A DNA stretch of 64,000 nucleotides from Leptospira noumeaensis (GCF_004770765.1 NZ_RQFK01000023.1:1-64000); one strand, 5' to 3'. Shown: positions 1-9,043, counted from the stretch's first letter. Notes: generated from the sequence alone by a model not told the origin. Numbers and translations: made by a program.

Positions 1-93
1 TTCGGGGTGCGCCTTCGGCTCCCGTCCTCGGAGGCAAAAGCCTCCTCTGACCAAGCCCTCCGTATGCCCTGGCGCAGGCTTGGATTACGAAAC
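1..93. repeat. GC-rich structured intergenic element (partial at window edge)
   Basis: This segment is clearly richer in G+C than the AT-rich DNA that follows. It contains several hairpins in close succession: GCC-TTC-GGC near 11-19, GGAGGC-AAAA-GCCTCC at 30-45, and CCAAGCC (51-57) pairing with GGCTTGG (77-83). No open reading frame of useful length covers it. It may be a dispersed intergenic repeat or the structured 3' end of an upstream transcript. No second copy was noticed in the window, so the repeat call is inference. Confidence 0.35.
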
Positions 94-99
94 GTTATC

Positions 100-128
100 A
101 AAAACTAGTTTTTAGTCGATATCGACTA
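100..128. promoter_or_regulatory. Two abutting palindromes upstream of the arsR-like gene
   Basis: AAAAACTAGTTTTT (100-113) and TAGTCGATATCGACTA (113-128) are both perfect palindromes and share one base. They lie about 90 bases before the ArsR-type gene, so they could be a regulator site or the end signal of an upstream gene outside the window. Confidence 0.35.
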
Positions 129-174
129 TTTTCTGGCTGATTAAAAAACCAAACCAATTCAAAAATTGTGTTGC

Positions 175-212
175 CAAATGACTACATATCATTGATTAGT
201 CAAATGGCTACA
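175..212 (+). promoter_or_regulatory. Direct repeat CAAATGRCTACA, candidate ArsR operator
   Basis: CAAATGACTACA (175-186) and CAAATGGCTACA (201-212) differ at one base and have starts 26 bases apart. The second copy ends two bases before the ATG at 215. TGACTA and TAGTCA also form an inverted pair inside this stretch. ArsR-family repressors usually bind their own promoters, so autoregulation is a reasonable inference. No ribosome-binding site is visible between the repeat and the start codon. Confidence 0.4.
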
Positions 213-214
213 CA

Positions 215-544
215 ATGGATTTAAGAAGAGATGTTTTTCAGGCAATTGCAGATCCCACTAGGCGGGCGATTCTCCTACTAGTGGCTACCCAGTCTATGAC
301 CGCAGGAGCCATCGCCTCGCAGTTTGATACCAAACGACCCACCGTTTCCAAACATTTACAAATTTTAACCGAATGTGAATTGTTAAAAAAGGAACCTAAC
401 GGTCGCCAGATGTACTACCATCTAAACCCAAATAAAATGAAAGAGATTGCAAACTTCATTGAACCCTTCCAAAAACTTTGGGATGACCGGTTTAACAAAT
501 TGGAATCGGTAATGAAAAATTACCAAAAAAAATCTAAATCCTGA
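215..544 (+). CDS. ArsR-family winged-helix transcriptional regulator
   Basis: A 109-residue protein that is almost entirely one winged helix-turn-helix. It opens with '[13 protein letters not shown]', the classic ArsR N-terminus, followed by a recognition region around '[15 protein letters not shown]' (about residues 38-52) and a wing ending '[10 protein letters not shown]'. There is no cysteine metal site, which fits the non-metal ArsR subgroup that is commonly paired with SRPBCC/AHSA1 proteins, and such a gene follows 23 bases downstream. It probably represses its own small operon through the direct repeats just upstream. The ATG has no obvious Shine-Dalgarno sequence, so a leaderless mRNA is possible. 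Family assignment is firm; the ligand or signal is unknown. Confidence 0.9.
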   Translation: MDLRRDVFQAIADPTRRAILLLVATQSMTAGAIASQFDTKRPTVSKHLQILTECELLKKEPNGRQMYYHLNPNKMKEIANFIEPFQKLWDDRFNKLESVMKNYQKKSKS

Positions 545-567
545 TAACAAACCAATAGGAAATATTG

Positions 568-1035
568 ATGGAATTAAAAACAAAAGTAATTGCAGAAAAC
601 GGCAAACAAGAGTTAACAATTGAAAGAAAGTTTGATTTACCTGCTTCCTTAGTATTTAAAGCACATACCGAACCGGAACTTATCGAACAATGGATGGGCA
701 ACAAAGTACTCAAATTCGAAGCAAAAAACCATGGCAGTTGGATCTTTGAAACTAAAAATCCTGAAGGTGTTGTCTTATTTCGTGCCAATGGAGTTTTACT
801 CAATATCATCGAAAATCAAAGTTTTGTTCGCACCTTTGAAATGGAAAACACAGGGTTTCCAGTCCAACTAGAGTTTTTTGAATTCCAAAAAATTTCAGAA
901 ACCAATTCAAAACTCGTCATGCATATTATATATAAGTCTGTCGAACAAAGAGACCAAATTTTAAAGATGCCTTTTGCACAAGGAATCAATATGGCTCATA
1001 ACCGCTTGGAAGATGTCATTCGCGAGAAAGATTGA
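568..1035 (+). CDS. SRPBCC / AHSA1-domain protein
   Basis: About 155 residues forming a single START-like (Bet v1) fold. N-terminal 'ERKFDLPASLVFKAHTEPE' and 'IEQWMG' are the usual opening of the AHSA1 group, and the C-terminal helix contains 'QGINMAHNRLEDVI'. ATG at 568 is preferred over the in-frame TTG at 565 because AATAGGAAAT sits just upstream. Such proteins bind small hydrophobic ligands in a cavity; the ligand here cannot be read. Its position directly after an ArsR regulator and before a DoxX-like membrane protein matches a widespread three-gene arrangement, so a shared, ArsR-controlled stress or detoxification role is likely but unproven. Confidence 0.85.
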   Translation: MELKTKVIAENGKQELTIERKFDLPASLVFKAHTEPELIEQWMGNKVLKFEAKNHGSWIFETKNPEGVVLFRANGVLLNIIENQSFVRTFEMENTGFPVQLEFFEFQKISETNSKLVMHIIYKSVEQRDQILKMPFAQGINMAHNRLEDVIREKD

Positions 1036-1126
1036 TTTGATTTTTTTAAGTAGTTATCTGTTGCATTGGAGTCTTTGGACATGAGGCCAACAAACAAGGA
1101 TTATATTTTAATTTAGGAGAAATTAG

Positions 1127-1504
1127 ATGTCAGAAAAAACAAAAAAAATAGCTTATTGGTTCTTCACACTTTGGTTGTCGCTTGGAATGGTATCCACTGC
1201 AATTGTGCAATTAATCAAACTACCAGAAGAAGTAGAAAAGATCAACCAGTTGGGTTATCCTACTTATTTTCTTACGCTTCTCGGTGTTTGGAAATTACTC
1301 GGGGTTGTAGCCGTTTTAGCACCGAAATTTGTTTTACTCAAAGAATGGGCCTATGCTGGTTTTTTCTTTGCCATGTCTGGAGCTGCTATTTCTCATATAG
1401 TTTGTGGTCACGGGTTCGGCGAAATTTTTCCTTCCGTCCTACTTCTTATACTCACAACAATCTCTTGGTATTTACGTCCCGAAAATCGTAGAACTAAAGT
1501 TTAA
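1127..1504 (+). CDS. DoxX-like small integral membrane protein
   Basis: A 125-residue protein with four hydrophobic segments (about residues 8-28, 45-68, 73-92, 98-116) and few charges, matching the DoxX-like family. 'LGYPTYFLTLLGVWKLLGV' is a typical central signature. The start is supported by TTTAGGAGAAATT directly before the ATG. It follows the ArsR and SRPBCC genes with a 91-base gap and probably belongs to the same regulatory unit. The family has no settled biochemical role beyond membrane redox or quinone-associated functions, so none is assigned. Its end nearly touches the convergent pnuC gene. Confidence 0.8.
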   Translation: MSEKTKKIAYWFFTLWLSLGMVSTAIVQLIKLPEEVEKINQLGYPTYFLTLLGVWKLLGVVAVLAPKFVLLKEWAYAGFFFAMSGAAISHIVCGHGFGEIFPSVLLLILTTISWYLRPENRRTKV

Positions 1505-1505
1505 G

Positions 1506-2174
1506 TTAATTCGATAACTGGTTACCATTGGAATGGAGTTTGTATTCTCTATACCAATGGTAACATCCATAAAATGCAATCAGCAAAAATACAATGTATT
1601 CCATTGTTACAAAAGGGATCCCTTTTAAGGAATAGATAAGAATACAAACCACATCCACAAATACCCATAAGAACCAGGATTCCAACTTTCTTTGCGCGAG
1701 TAAAAAATTAGCAATGATACTTGCCACAGTTGTAAACGCATCCCAATATAAAAACTCAGGTGGTTTTATAAAAATCTGAGGAAACCATAACGGCAACCGG
1801 CTCGTCATTTCTCCCAAAACATAAGTCCCTAGTAGTATTGTGAAAAGAAGGATCGTATTTTTGGTTCTGCCTAAAGATTGAATCTTTATATAAGCACCGG
1901 TTCTTTTTCTCCAAACATACCAACCATAAATACTCGATCCAAAAAAATAAATCTGTAATAACATATCCGAATAGAGTTGGATTTGGAAGAATAAAAAGAA
2001 AAAACAGATAGAGTTAAAAATCCCAATCGGCCAAGTGAGGATATGATTTCTCGAAGCAAGATAAACACAGAAAAGACCAGAACTTGTACCGAGAAATTCA
2101 ATCAAACTGAATGGATAACCAAAGACAGACAGAAGCGGAAACTCAATCGAAAAATAGGAAAAAATATCTGTCAT
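1506..2174 (-). CDS. pnuC: Nicotinamide mononucleotide/riboside transporter PnuC family
   Basis: About 222 residues with seven or so membrane spans, consistent with PnuC, which imports nicotinamide riboside by facilitated diffusion for NAD synthesis. Visible family features are the early 'EFLGTSSGLFCVYLASRN' and 'WPIGIFNSICFFFLFF' helices, 'IYGWYVWRKR' (about residues 83-92), and the C-terminal 'FLLIAFYGCYHWYRE'. An in-frame TTG lies at 2180, but ATG at 2174 is the simpler start. The gene follows the methyltransferase gene so closely that they are probably co-transcribed. Substrate (riboside, mononucleotide or thiamine precursor) cannot be decided from sequence alone. Confidence 0.85.
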   Translation of the reverse strand: MTDIFSYFSIEFPLLSVFGYPFSLIEFLGTSSGLFCVYLASRNHILTWPIGIFNSICFFFLFFQIQLYSDMLLQIYFFGSSIYGWYVWRKRTGAYIKIQSLGRTKNTILLFTILLGTYVLGEMTSRLPLWFPQIFIKPPEFLYWDAFTTVASIIANFLLAQRKLESWFLWVFVDVVCILIYSLKGIPFVTMEYIVFLLIAFYGCYHWYREYKLHSNGNQLSN

Positions 2175-2180
2175 TAACAA

Positions 2181-2858
2181 CTAAATCCTAAAGAAATCTT
2201 CTTTAAATCCTTTTTCCCCTAACCACTTGCTTTGTAAAAGATTGTATCCGACAATTTCGAAATCACGAGAAATCCACTTTTGGTATTTTTTTTTGGATCT
2301 ACTAAAGGCATATGGATCGGAGAAACTCATCTCCTCCTTCATTACCGCATAATCTTCATTTGTTGGCACTGTAAAATATAAATAATTACAATATTTTGCT
2401 ATTTTCTCCAATACTCCGGGTATCATAGAATCAGGAAGGTATTGGATGACTGAATTACAAATCCCAAGCTCCACTGGTTCTTTTTCTAATTTGGGAAGTT
2501 TGAAAGTTTCTAAGGATTCATGATAAAGATGAAATTTGTCAGAACGTTTGACCCAGTCCTTTTTTTTCAGATCCTCAAAGGCTTCTTTGGAGGCATCGAC
2601 AGCGTATACTTTTACAGGAGAAAAAGTTTTTACCATCTCACGAAGTAAAATGGCCTTTCCAAATCCAAAATCTGCCATTTTGTAAACAGGGATTTCCATC
2701 AATTGGAAAAGTGCCTTTAAGTATTCGGCATGTTGTTTGGCATTATAAGATCCATCTACGTCCAAACCATTCCCATAGATATCCGTCCAATAGGAACCAT
2801 CAAACTCTTTGCCATTTTTACCGAGACCGAAGTTTTTTTTATTTAAGAATCCTTTCAC
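2181..2858 (-). CDS. SAM-dependent methyltransferase-like protein
   Basis: A 225-residue class I methyltransferase fold. The glycine-rich motif I is 'MADFGFGKAILLREM' (around residue 62), a variant of DxGxGxG with Ala at the last glycine, followed by the acidic strand 'VYAVDAS' (around residue 83) and 'LGICNSVIQYLPD', which resembles motif IV/post-I. The target molecule is not evident. It overlaps by one base with the upstream J-domain-like gene and abuts pnuC downstream, suggesting a three-gene transcript. Assignment to the fold is good; activity is inferred. Confidence 0.65.
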   Translation of the reverse strand: MKGFLNKKNFGLGKNGKEFDGSYWTDIYGNGLDVDGSYNAKQHAEYLKALFQLMEIPVYKMADFGFGKAILLREMVKTFSPVKVYAVDASKEAFEDLKKKDWVKRSDKFHLYHESLETFKLPKLEKEPVELGICNSVIQYLPDSMIPGVLEKIAKYCNYLYFTVPTNEDYAVMKEEMSFSDPYAFSRSKKKYQKWISRDFEIVGYNLLQSKWLGEKGFKEDFFRI

Positions 2859-4012
2859 TAAAATTGAACTCCAAGGCTTTGCAATTCTTTCAACATTTCT
2901 TTGATGTACTTTGGATCTTTTGATAGTTGTTCAACTTCCTTTTCATAAGCTTCCGTTACATTTAAGTTATCTTTTTTCACTCGTTTCAAATAAGATGTGA
3001 GAGTTTCTTTTGTAATTTTTCTTTCTGAAAAATCTGCCATGAGAGGATGAGAGAAAAATCTTTGTCTAATGGAGTCTTCCAACTCTCGGATTTTTGTTTT
3101 GATGATCCCAACAAATCGTTTGATCGATGTGTCATGAAAAGAAACATCTGTTTGTTGGTTGGGAAGAAGTTCATCTACTTGCATTTTGATTTCTAAAATT
3201 TCTGCGATATTCATATTGTCTCTCGCACCTGAAAGTTTGGTCATAAGTTTGGATTTACGTTCCCGTAAAATTGGGTCTTGTTCTTTATCAGGGTGGATGA
3301 GTTTTGCTAAATTTTTAAATAGAGTATTGATGTCTGTGCTGAGCAAACGTTCTGATTCTAAAATTTTTTTTTCTTTTTCCGTTTGGGATTTTGATTTTTT
3401 TCTTTCGTTTGATTTGGAACCTCTCCGTTTAAAGTAATCCGACCTGTATTCTTCATACTTTTCACGAAATTCTCTATACTTCTCTTCGTGTAGTTCTCTT
3501 TCTTCTTCAGAATCAAATGCCGTTCGATTCAAATCATCTAAATCAATTTCAATCCCAAAAGTATTTTTAATTTTGGACTCCATTTGGTTTTTATACCGGA
3601 GTCTTTCCATTCGTTCAAACTTCGTTTCTAATTGGTCGCGATATTTCCCATAAAAATTCGGAGCTTCTAAAATAGAATCGGTGCAGATATCTAAAAGGTA
3701 TCTTCGAAGGAATTCTCTTTGCATTTTCCCAAAAGAAAGTTTTTCTTCGAGTAAAATTTCGCACATGATTTCAAAACGTTTTTTTTCTAAATTTTTTTGT
3801 TTTTCTATTTCAGGAAGAACCTCTTTTAAATAGGTTTCGTTGACCATTTGAAACAAAGGTTCTATTTCTTTTGAATGTTCTAAAATTTCTTTATGTTTGC
3901 GAAGAGCATCATTAAACTCTTTTTGTGCTTTGGTTTGGTTCGAAGAAGATCCCGTCCAAATCAAAGTTTCTTCTGTTTTGGCTGTAGTGGGTTTGGATTT
4001 TTGTTTTGGCAT
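2858..4012 (-). CDS. Coiled-coil protein with a C-terminal J-domain-like HPD motif
   Basis: About 384 residues, highly charged and mostly helical, with long Lys/Glu-rich coiled-coil stretches in the first two thirds. Near residue 245 'LFKNLAKLIHPDKEQDP' resembles helix II plus the HPD loop of a DnaJ domain, followed by a basic helix. The HPD tripeptide is the contact that stimulates DnaK ATPase, so this may be a non-canonical Hsp70 co-chaperone. There is no Gly/Phe region, zinc finger or membrane segment. The start is uncertain: ATG at 4012 ('MPKQKSK') is used, while an in-frame ATG lies at 4045 inside a hairpin; neither has a clear ribosome-binding site. Confidence 0.6.
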   Translation of the reverse strand: MPKQKSKPTTAKTEETLIWTGSSSNQTKAQKEFNDALRKHKEILEHSKEIEPLFQMVNETYLKEVLPEIEKQKNLEKKRFEIMCEILLEEKLSFGKMQREFLRRYLLDICTDSILEAPNFYGKYRDQLETKFERMERLRYKNQMESKIKNTFGIEIDLDDLNRTAFDSEEERELHEEKYREFREKYEEYRSDYFKRRGSKSNERKKSKSQTEKEKKILESERLLSTDINTLFKNLAKLIHPDKEQDPILRERKSKLMTKLSGARDNMNIAEILEIKMQVDELLPNQQTDVSFHDTSIKRFVGIIKTKIRELEDSIRQRFFSHPLMADFSERKITKETLTSYLKRVKKDNLNVTEAYEKEVEQLSKDPKYIKEMLKELQSLGVQF

Positions 4013-4022
4013 GGAAGGAGAT

Positions 4023-4054
4023 ATTCGCCAGTGGGAATCTTCCATCTGGCGAAT
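4023..4054 (-). terminator. Hairpin after the aconitase gene
   Basis: ATTCGCCAG (4023-4031) and CTGGCGAAT (4046-4054) form a perfect 9-base-pair stem with a 14-base loop, 20 bases past the aconitase stop. There is no clear U-tract on the minus strand, so it may be a weak terminator, an mRNA-stabilising 3' end, or a leader hairpin for the next gene, whose start lies 11 bases beyond. Confidence 0.45.
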
Positions 4055-4073
4055 CGTAAAGTCTTTAACTAGT

Positions 4074-6329
4074 TTATGCTTTCATCAAATTCAAAGCAGC
4101 ACCTGCTTTGAACCATTCGATCTGTTGTGTATTGTAAGTATGGTTTACAGAAATTTCATCTTTTTTACCATCCTTATGATTTAACACAAGAGTGAGTGGT
4201 TTTCCTTCGGCAAAACTTGTGAGACCTACAATATCAATCGCATCATCTTCTTGGATTTTTTCGTAGTCATCTTTGTTTGCAAAAGTTAATGCTAACATTC
4301 CTTGTTTTTTCAAGTTTGTTTCGTGAATCCTAGCAAAGGATTTTACAAGAACGGCTCTCACACCTAAATGCCTTGGTTCCATCGCTGCGTGTTCACGAGA
4401 AGATCCCTCACCGTAGTTTTCATCACCCACTACAATTGATCCAATCCCTTGTGCTTTGTAAGCTCTTTGGGTTTGTGGAACTGGTTCGTAGTTTCCGGTT
4501 AGTTGGTTTTTTACTTCATTGATTTTTCCATTGAAGTTGTTTGTGGCACCAATGAGTAAGTTGTTGGAAATATTATCCAAGTGACCACGGAACTTAAGCC
4601 AAGGTCCTGCCATGGAAATATGATCTGTCGTACATTTTCCTTTGGCTTTGATAAGGAGTTTCAGACCTTTGATGTCAGTTCCTTCCCAAGGTTTAAAAGG
4701 AGCAAGGAGCTGGAGTCTAGTGGATGCAGGATCCACAATCACTTGCACCCCAGATCCATCTGCTGCGGGAGCGATGAAACCAGCATCCTCTACCGCAAAA
4801 CCTTTTTGAGGTAACTCTTCTCCAGTAGGTGGATCGAGTTTTACCTTTTCCCCTTTTTCGTTGGTTAAAGTGTCGGTGAGTGGATTGAATCCTAAGTCCC
4901 CAGCAATCGCAAGGGCTGTGGTGATTTCTGGTGAAGCCACAAAAGCGTAAGTATTAGGGTTTCCATCTTGGCGTGCTTGGAAGTTACGATTGAACGAGTG
5001 AACAATGGTGTTCTTTTCTTTTTTATCAGCACCTACACGTGACCACATTCCAATACAAGGCCCACAAGCATTAGAAAATACTTTGGCGCCAATTTTATGG
5101 AAAGAATCAATGAACCCGTCTCTTTGGATCGTATAACGAACTAGTTCCGAACCAGGAGTGATGGTAAACTCTGCTTTGGTTTTTAAACCTTTTGCAGCCA
5201 CTTGTTTTGCAAGGGAAGCCGCTCTCGAAATATCTTCGTAAGAAGAGTTAGTGCAAGATCCGATAAGACCCACTTCCACTTTGAGTGGCCAACCATTTTT
5301 TGCTGCCTCTTCTTTCATTTTAGAAATAGGAGTTGCAAGGTCTGGTGTGAATGGGCCATTTACATACGGCTCTAAAGTGTTGAGATCAATTTCTATCACT
5401 TGGTCAAAGTATTTAGCAGGATCCGCGTACACTTCAGGGTCAGCAGTGAGATGTGCTTTATATTTGTTTGCAAGATCAGCCACATCACTTCTGTTAGTGG
5501 ATCTTAAATATCTTTCCATGGATTCGTCATAACCGAAAGTAGAAGTGGTAGCACCAATTTCTGCTCCCATGTTACAAATTGTACCTTTTCCCGTACAAGA
5601 AAGCGCTTCGGCTCCTGGGCCAAAGTATTCTACAATCGCACCTGTTCCACCTTTTACAGTGAGGATACCAGCTACTTTTAAAATTACGTCTTTGGCAGAT
5701 GTCCAACCATTGAGTTTCCCAGTGAGTTTGACACCGATGGCTTTTGGCCATTTGAGTTCCCAAGGGAGGCCAGCCATCACATCACAAGCGTCAGCTCCAC
5801 CAACACCAATCGCAACCATTCCAAGTCCACCAGCATTCACTGTATGAGAGTCGGTTCCGATCATCATCCCACCAGGAAAAGCATAGTTTTCCAAAACCAC
5901 TTGGTGGATGATACCAGCACCTGGTTTCCAAAAGCCGATTCCATATTTATTAGAAACGGAGGATAAAAAATCATAAACTTCTTTGTTTTCTTTAACAGCA
6001 ATCCCAAGATCCACACCAGATTCGTCTTTTGCTGTGATTAAGTGGTCACAGTGAACGGTGGAAGGAACCGCTACTTTTTTACGACCAGCTTGCATAAATT
6101 GGAGAAGCGCCATCTGCGCTGTTGCATCTTGCATGGCCACGCGGTCTGGTGCAAAGTCTACATAGTCAGCACCGCGACCAAAACTTTTGGAAGGGTTTCC
6201 GTCCCAAAGGTGGTTGTATAAAATCTTTTCTGTAAGTGTGAGGGGTCGACCCACTACCTTCCTGGCTTGTGCGATGGCCGCTTCCATTTTGGAATAACGT
6301 GCCGCAATCATTTCTATATCAAATGCCAT
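4074..6329 (-). CDS. acn: Aconitate hydratase (aconitase)
   Basis: A 751-residue TCA-cycle enzyme that interconverts citrate and isocitrate through a [4Fe-4S] cluster. The three cluster cysteines are visible as Cys359 ('[10 protein letters not shown]') and Cys422/Cys425 ('[11 protein letters not shown]'). '[10 protein letters not shown]' (about 88-97), '[13 protein letters not shown]' (about 158-170) and the C-terminal swivel motif '[17 protein letters not shown]' are all intact. Length and sequence style match the mitochondrial-type aconitase rather than AcnB. The start '[12 protein letters not shown]' is preceded by AAGAGG at good spacing. A 111-base gap upstream probably carries its own promoter. 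Aconitase on the second chromosome agrees with my recollection of Leptospira. Confidence 0.97.
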   Translation of the reverse strand: MAFDIEMIAARYSKMEAAIAQARKVVGRPLTLTEKILYNHLWDGNPSKSFGRGADYVDFAPDRVAMQDATAQMALLQFMQAGRKKVAVPSTVHCDHLITAKDESGVDLGIAVKENKEVYDFLSSVSNKYGIGFWKPGAGIIHQVVLENYAFPGGMMIGTDSHTVNAGGLGMVAIGVGGADACDVMAGLPWELKWPKAIGVKLTGKLNGWTSAKDVILKVAGILTVKGGTGAIVEYFGPGAEALSCTGKGTICNMGAEIGATTSTFGYDESMERYLRSTNRSDVADLANKYKAHLTADPEVYADPAKYFDQVIEIDLNTLEPYVNGPFTPDLATPISKMKEEAAKNGWPLKVEVGLIGSCTNSSYEDISRAASLAKQVAAKGLKTKAEFTITPGSELVRYTIQRDGFIDSFHKIGAKVFSNACGPCIGMWSRVGADKKEKNTIVHSFNRNFQARQDGNPNTYAFVASPEITTALAIAGDLGFNPLTDTLTNEKGEKVKLDPPTGEELPQKGFAVEDAGFIAPAADGSGVQVIVDPASTRLQLLAPFKPWEGTDIKGLKLLIKAKGKCTTDHISMAGPWLKFRGHLDNISNNLLIGATNNFNGKINEVKNQLTGNYEPVPQTQRAYKAQGIGSIVVGDENYGEGSSREHAAMEPRHLGVRAVLVKSFARIHETNLKKQGMLALTFANKDDYEKIQEDDAIDIVGLTSFAEGKPLTLVLNHKDGKKDEISVNHTYNTQQIEWFKAGAALNLMKA

Positions 6330-6440
6330 CTGAACCTCTTAAACCTATCAGATCGTAGGAAAAAAGGGAATCAATCGAAAATTAAACTACGAATCGTAAA
6401 ATCAGTAAAATTGGGTCTTTAGTGAGAACCAGTATCTTTT

Positions 6441-6971
6441 CTAACCGTCAATCCGGACATAAACTTCATCCGCTTTGAGAATAAGGCCGGATTTGATTTC
6501 AATCAGTCGAGTATTGACAAAAACTCCGTCTTGGTATGGAGTCACAATTCCGGTAATGATGACATCTAGTTTCAAAACATCGCCTATTTTCCGCAAGGTG
6601 GCTGTGTCTGTGGGAATATCGAGCCCAAGCCCTGCCTCATTTAAAACTTTCTGGTTGGCCAGCCGGTCTAAAATCTGAAACCGATTTTTTTTTACGAGTT
6701 CTGTTGTCAGTTTTTCGGCTAAGATTTCACCATAGGGGCTTTTTTTGCCTTCGTGGTCTAAAAATGTCAAAACAACTAGTCTTTGCGGTTGGAAGTATAA
6801 ACCACTTTCAGAAAGGGAAGTTGCCAATTGTTCCAATGGGGGAACTGTAAGTTTTTTAGGTTTGGATTCTCTTTCCTCTCCCAAATAACAGGCGCTAACG
6901 CTAAATAAAAAAACAAATAAACTTAAGATCTTAAAAGGCAAGTTCCATCCCGAGAGAGGTGACTTGTTCAT
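6441..6971 (-). CDS. FlgO-like exported lipoprotein
   Basis: About 176 residues from ATG 6971. The N-terminus has a hydrophobic segment ending in a lipobox, 'FLFSVSAC', so the mature protein is probably lipid-anchored at Cys about 29. The rest, 'RLVVLTFLDHEGKKSPYGE...AEKLTTELVKK' through 'DVIITGIVTPYQDGVFVNTRLIE', has the FlgO/CsgG-like pattern of a periplasmic domain that assembles near the outer membrane. Upstream in-frame ATGs exist up to 7025, but these would put extra residues before the signal peptide. It overlaps the preceding gene by 41 bases, so it is translated from the same mRNA as the beta-barrel-like protein. Exact function is unknown. Confidence 0.65.
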   Translation of the reverse strand: MNKSPLSGWNLPFKILSLFVFLFSVSACYLGEERESKPKKLTVPPLEQLATSLSESGLYFQPQRLVVLTFLDHEGKKSPYGEILAEKLTTELVKKNRFQILDRLANQKVLNEAGLGLDIPTDTATLRKIGDVLKLDVIITGIVTPYQDGVFVNTRLIEIKSGLILKADEVYVRIDG

Positions 6972-7950
6972 AAAACGATTTTCCATTAAAGCCATTCCCA
7001 TACATAAATCCACCGGGAACCCCAATCAGCATACCGTCTTTATAAAATTGATTCTGAAAATTCAAAAAAAAAGTAGTTTTTAAACGTCCTGGGTGTTTGC
7101 CACGAAAAGAAGCGGAAAATGTTTCAGGAGATCTACCATTTTGGTCTTTGACCTGCAATAAAGGATCGTTAAAAATATTAAATATCTGGTTTCCAACGTA
7201 GAGGGAATAGTTTTTCGATGGGCCAAGAAATACAATAAATCCCAGAGAAGCAATGTCTTGGGCCGGCGCAAATCCCAATTGGCCCCCATGCCCTGAACCT
7301 GGCCTTGTGTTTACATAATTATATTTTACGTTGAGTTGGACTTTACCGCTGCCGAAAAAAAAAGAAAACTTACCACCCTCTGCTCCGTATGCTGTAACCG
7401 GATTTTCCGATTTTACGTTGTATACAGAAGTTTGAACCTTCAAGAACTTAGAAGGAGAAAAACTATCTTGGTATTCATAAAGTTGCTTTGGATCCACTAA
7501 CAAACGTCTATTGGTATCCATTTGACGAAAAATGAGTGTTGCCGAAGGATGCACAGGCGTAGAAAGAATGGGTTGTGATAAAGAAATTTCCCCAGTTTGT
7601 TTGGCGTCCCAAATGAATGCCGATTGTGGCGACTTTTCATAGTCAAATTTTGATCCAAAATTATTAGAAGGATTCCATTTTCGGGAATTTGATTTTTCGG
7701 CCTTGTTACCACCGAACATACCTAAAGAAAAAGACTTTAGAGTATCTGCATATTCTAAACTTCGAGAATTTTGCTCTCGTAGTTTTAATTTGATTGGTTG
7801 TGGATATACATATTCTTCACCAAACTCGATAAAGGTGGGTGTTTCTAGTTCTTTTACGGTTGGTTCTTGCAACGGGGCGAAATAAACCACCCCTAGTAAA
7901 CCTAAACCAGAGAATAGAGAAATGAATACCGAAGATTTCGGGGAATACAT
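6931..7950 (-). CDS. Probable outer-membrane beta-barrel protein
   Basis: A 339-residue protein with an N-terminal hydrophobic stretch ('SVFISLFSGLGLLGVVYF'). The C-terminal half is rich in alternating aromatic/polar strands such as 'FSFFFGSGKVQLNVKYNYV' and 'KTTFFLNFQNQFYKDG'. The chain ends '...LGMELAF' with a terminal Phe, the usual BAM-recognised end of outer-membrane barrels. No named family was recognised. The middle third (about residues 60-170) looks like a soluble or extracellular part. It overlaps the FlgO-like lipoprotein gene downstream, suggesting both act in the outer membrane. The barrel call is inference from strand pattern and terminal residue. Confidence 0.5.
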   Translation of the reverse strand: MYSPKSSVFISLFSGLGLLGVVYFAPLQEPTVKELETPTFIEFGEEYVYPQPIKLKLREQNSRSLEYADTLKSFSLGMFGGNKAEKSNSRKWNPSNNFGSKFDYEKSPQSAFIWDAKQTGEISLSQPILSTPVHPSATLIFRQMDTNRRLLVDPKQLYEYQDSFSPSKFLKVQTSVYNVKSENPVTAYGAEGGKFSFFFGSGKVQLNVKYNYVNTRPGSGHGGQLGFAPAQDIASLGFIVFLGPSKNYSLYVGNQIFNIFNDPLLQVKDQNGRSPETFSASFRGKHPGRLKTTFFLNFQNQFYKDGMLIGVPGGFMYGNGFNGKSFYEQVTSLGMELAF

Positions 7951-8002
7951 AAAGAAACTGTAGAAACATATTTCCTAATTTCAAAGGAATGTAAATCTAT
8001 TT

Positions 8003-9043
8003 TTAAAATAAGAACATCGAATCTCCATATGAATAAAAACGAAACCCGTTCTTCAAAGCATAGTGATAAGAACTCATCACAAGTCGAGCATTGGCAAAGG
8101 CACTGACGAGAAGTAAGAGGCTCGATTTTGGTAAATGGAAGTTTGTAATCAGACCTTGTACGGATTGTATATTGTCACCCGGCGACAAAAAGATGTCAGT
8201 TTGACCCACTCCTACCTTATATGTCTTCAATTGAGAATCAAATACAGTTTCTAACACACGGAGTGTAGTGGTTCCCACTGCAATGATCCTGCTACCTTCT
8301 TTTCTAGCATCGTTTAACTTTGTTGCTGTGAATGCAGAGACTGAGTAGTTCTCCCTATGTAGCGTTTTAGTCTGCCATTGTTCGGCGGTCAAAGGACGAA
8401 ATGTCCCATAACCAATTTGTAATTCCACAGGAAGGAATTCGACTCCCAAGGATCTCAAATTTTCTTTGAGTGATTCTGTAAAGTGAAGTCCAGCCGTCGG
8501 AGCAGCAACGGATCCAGAACGACTGGCAAAAATTGTTTGGTACCGGATTTTGTCTTCTTCGGTGACATTTCGTTTTAAATAGGGTGGGATGGGAATGTTT
8601 CCAAAAACTTCAAAGTCAGGTTCTGAAATGGATCTCTCGGAATGTAAAATAGAAAGTTCTTCTTTTGCCCCTCGGTAGAAAAATTCAAATTCCTGAAACC
8701 CCACTGGAGAAAGTTTGTCACCTAACTTTAATTTGGCTCTATTTTTTAAGATACATAACCATACCTGGCAGGATTCATCTTCCGCTTCCAAAAAAATGGA
8801 TTCGTGGATTCGACCTGATTCCACTTGCAAATACACACGTCGATAAGATACTTTTGTCTGATTATATACAAAAATATCACCTGGTAGCACAAAACGGGTA
8901 ATGTCCTTAAAGAGTGGTGCTTCCGAAAATTTGGATTCGGTTTTGTCTACTACTAGAAGCCGTGACTCGTCCCGGTTTTCCAATGGGAATTTGGCAATCT
9001 GCTCCTCGGGAAGGTGAAAATCGTAATCCTGCAAAAAATCCAT
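8003..9043 (-). CDS. queA: S-adenosylmethionine:tRNA ribosyltransferase-isomerase
   Basis: About 346 residues, normal for QueA, which transfers the ribosyl part of SAM to 7-deazaguanine in tRNA to form epoxyqueuosine. Recognisable landmarks are 'YDFHLPEEQIAKFPLENRDESRLLV' at the N-terminus, 'GDIFVYNQTKV' (about 60-70), 'GSVAAPTAGLHFT' (about 186-198), 'GYGTFRPL' and the C-terminal 'LITNFHLPKSSLLLLVSAFA'. The start at 9043 ('MDFLQDYDF') is preferred over a longer in-frame start at 9073 because family members begin here. It is divergent from the GT87 gene; the 63 bases between the two starts must hold both promoters or their leaders. Confidence 0.97.
   Translation of the reverse strand: MDFLQDYDFHLPEEQIAKFPLENRDESRLLVVDKTESKFSEAPLFKDITRFVLPGDIFVYNQTKVSYRRVYLQVESGRIHESIFLEAEDESCQVWLCILKNRAKLKLGDKLSPVGFQEFEFFYRGAKEELSILHSERSISEPDFEVFGNIPIPPYLKRNVTEEDKIRYQTIFASRSGSVAAPTAGLHFTESLKENLRSLGVEFLPVELQIGYGTFRPLTAEQWQTKTLHRENYSVSAFTATKLNDARKEGSRIIAVGTTTLRVLETVFDSQLKTYKVGVGQTDIFLSPGDNIQSVQGLITNFHLPKSSLLLLVSAFANARLVMSSYHYALKNGFRFYSYGDSMFLF

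Noticed and set aside
1156..1491. 111-residue frame inside the DoxX-like gene
   Set aside because: The other frame has a ribosome-binding site and membrane-protein pattern; this one has neither.
5545..5847. Plus-strand frame opposite aconitase
   Set aside because: Shadow of a fully conserved enzyme; codon-driven Pro/Ala/Ser bias typical of antisense frames.
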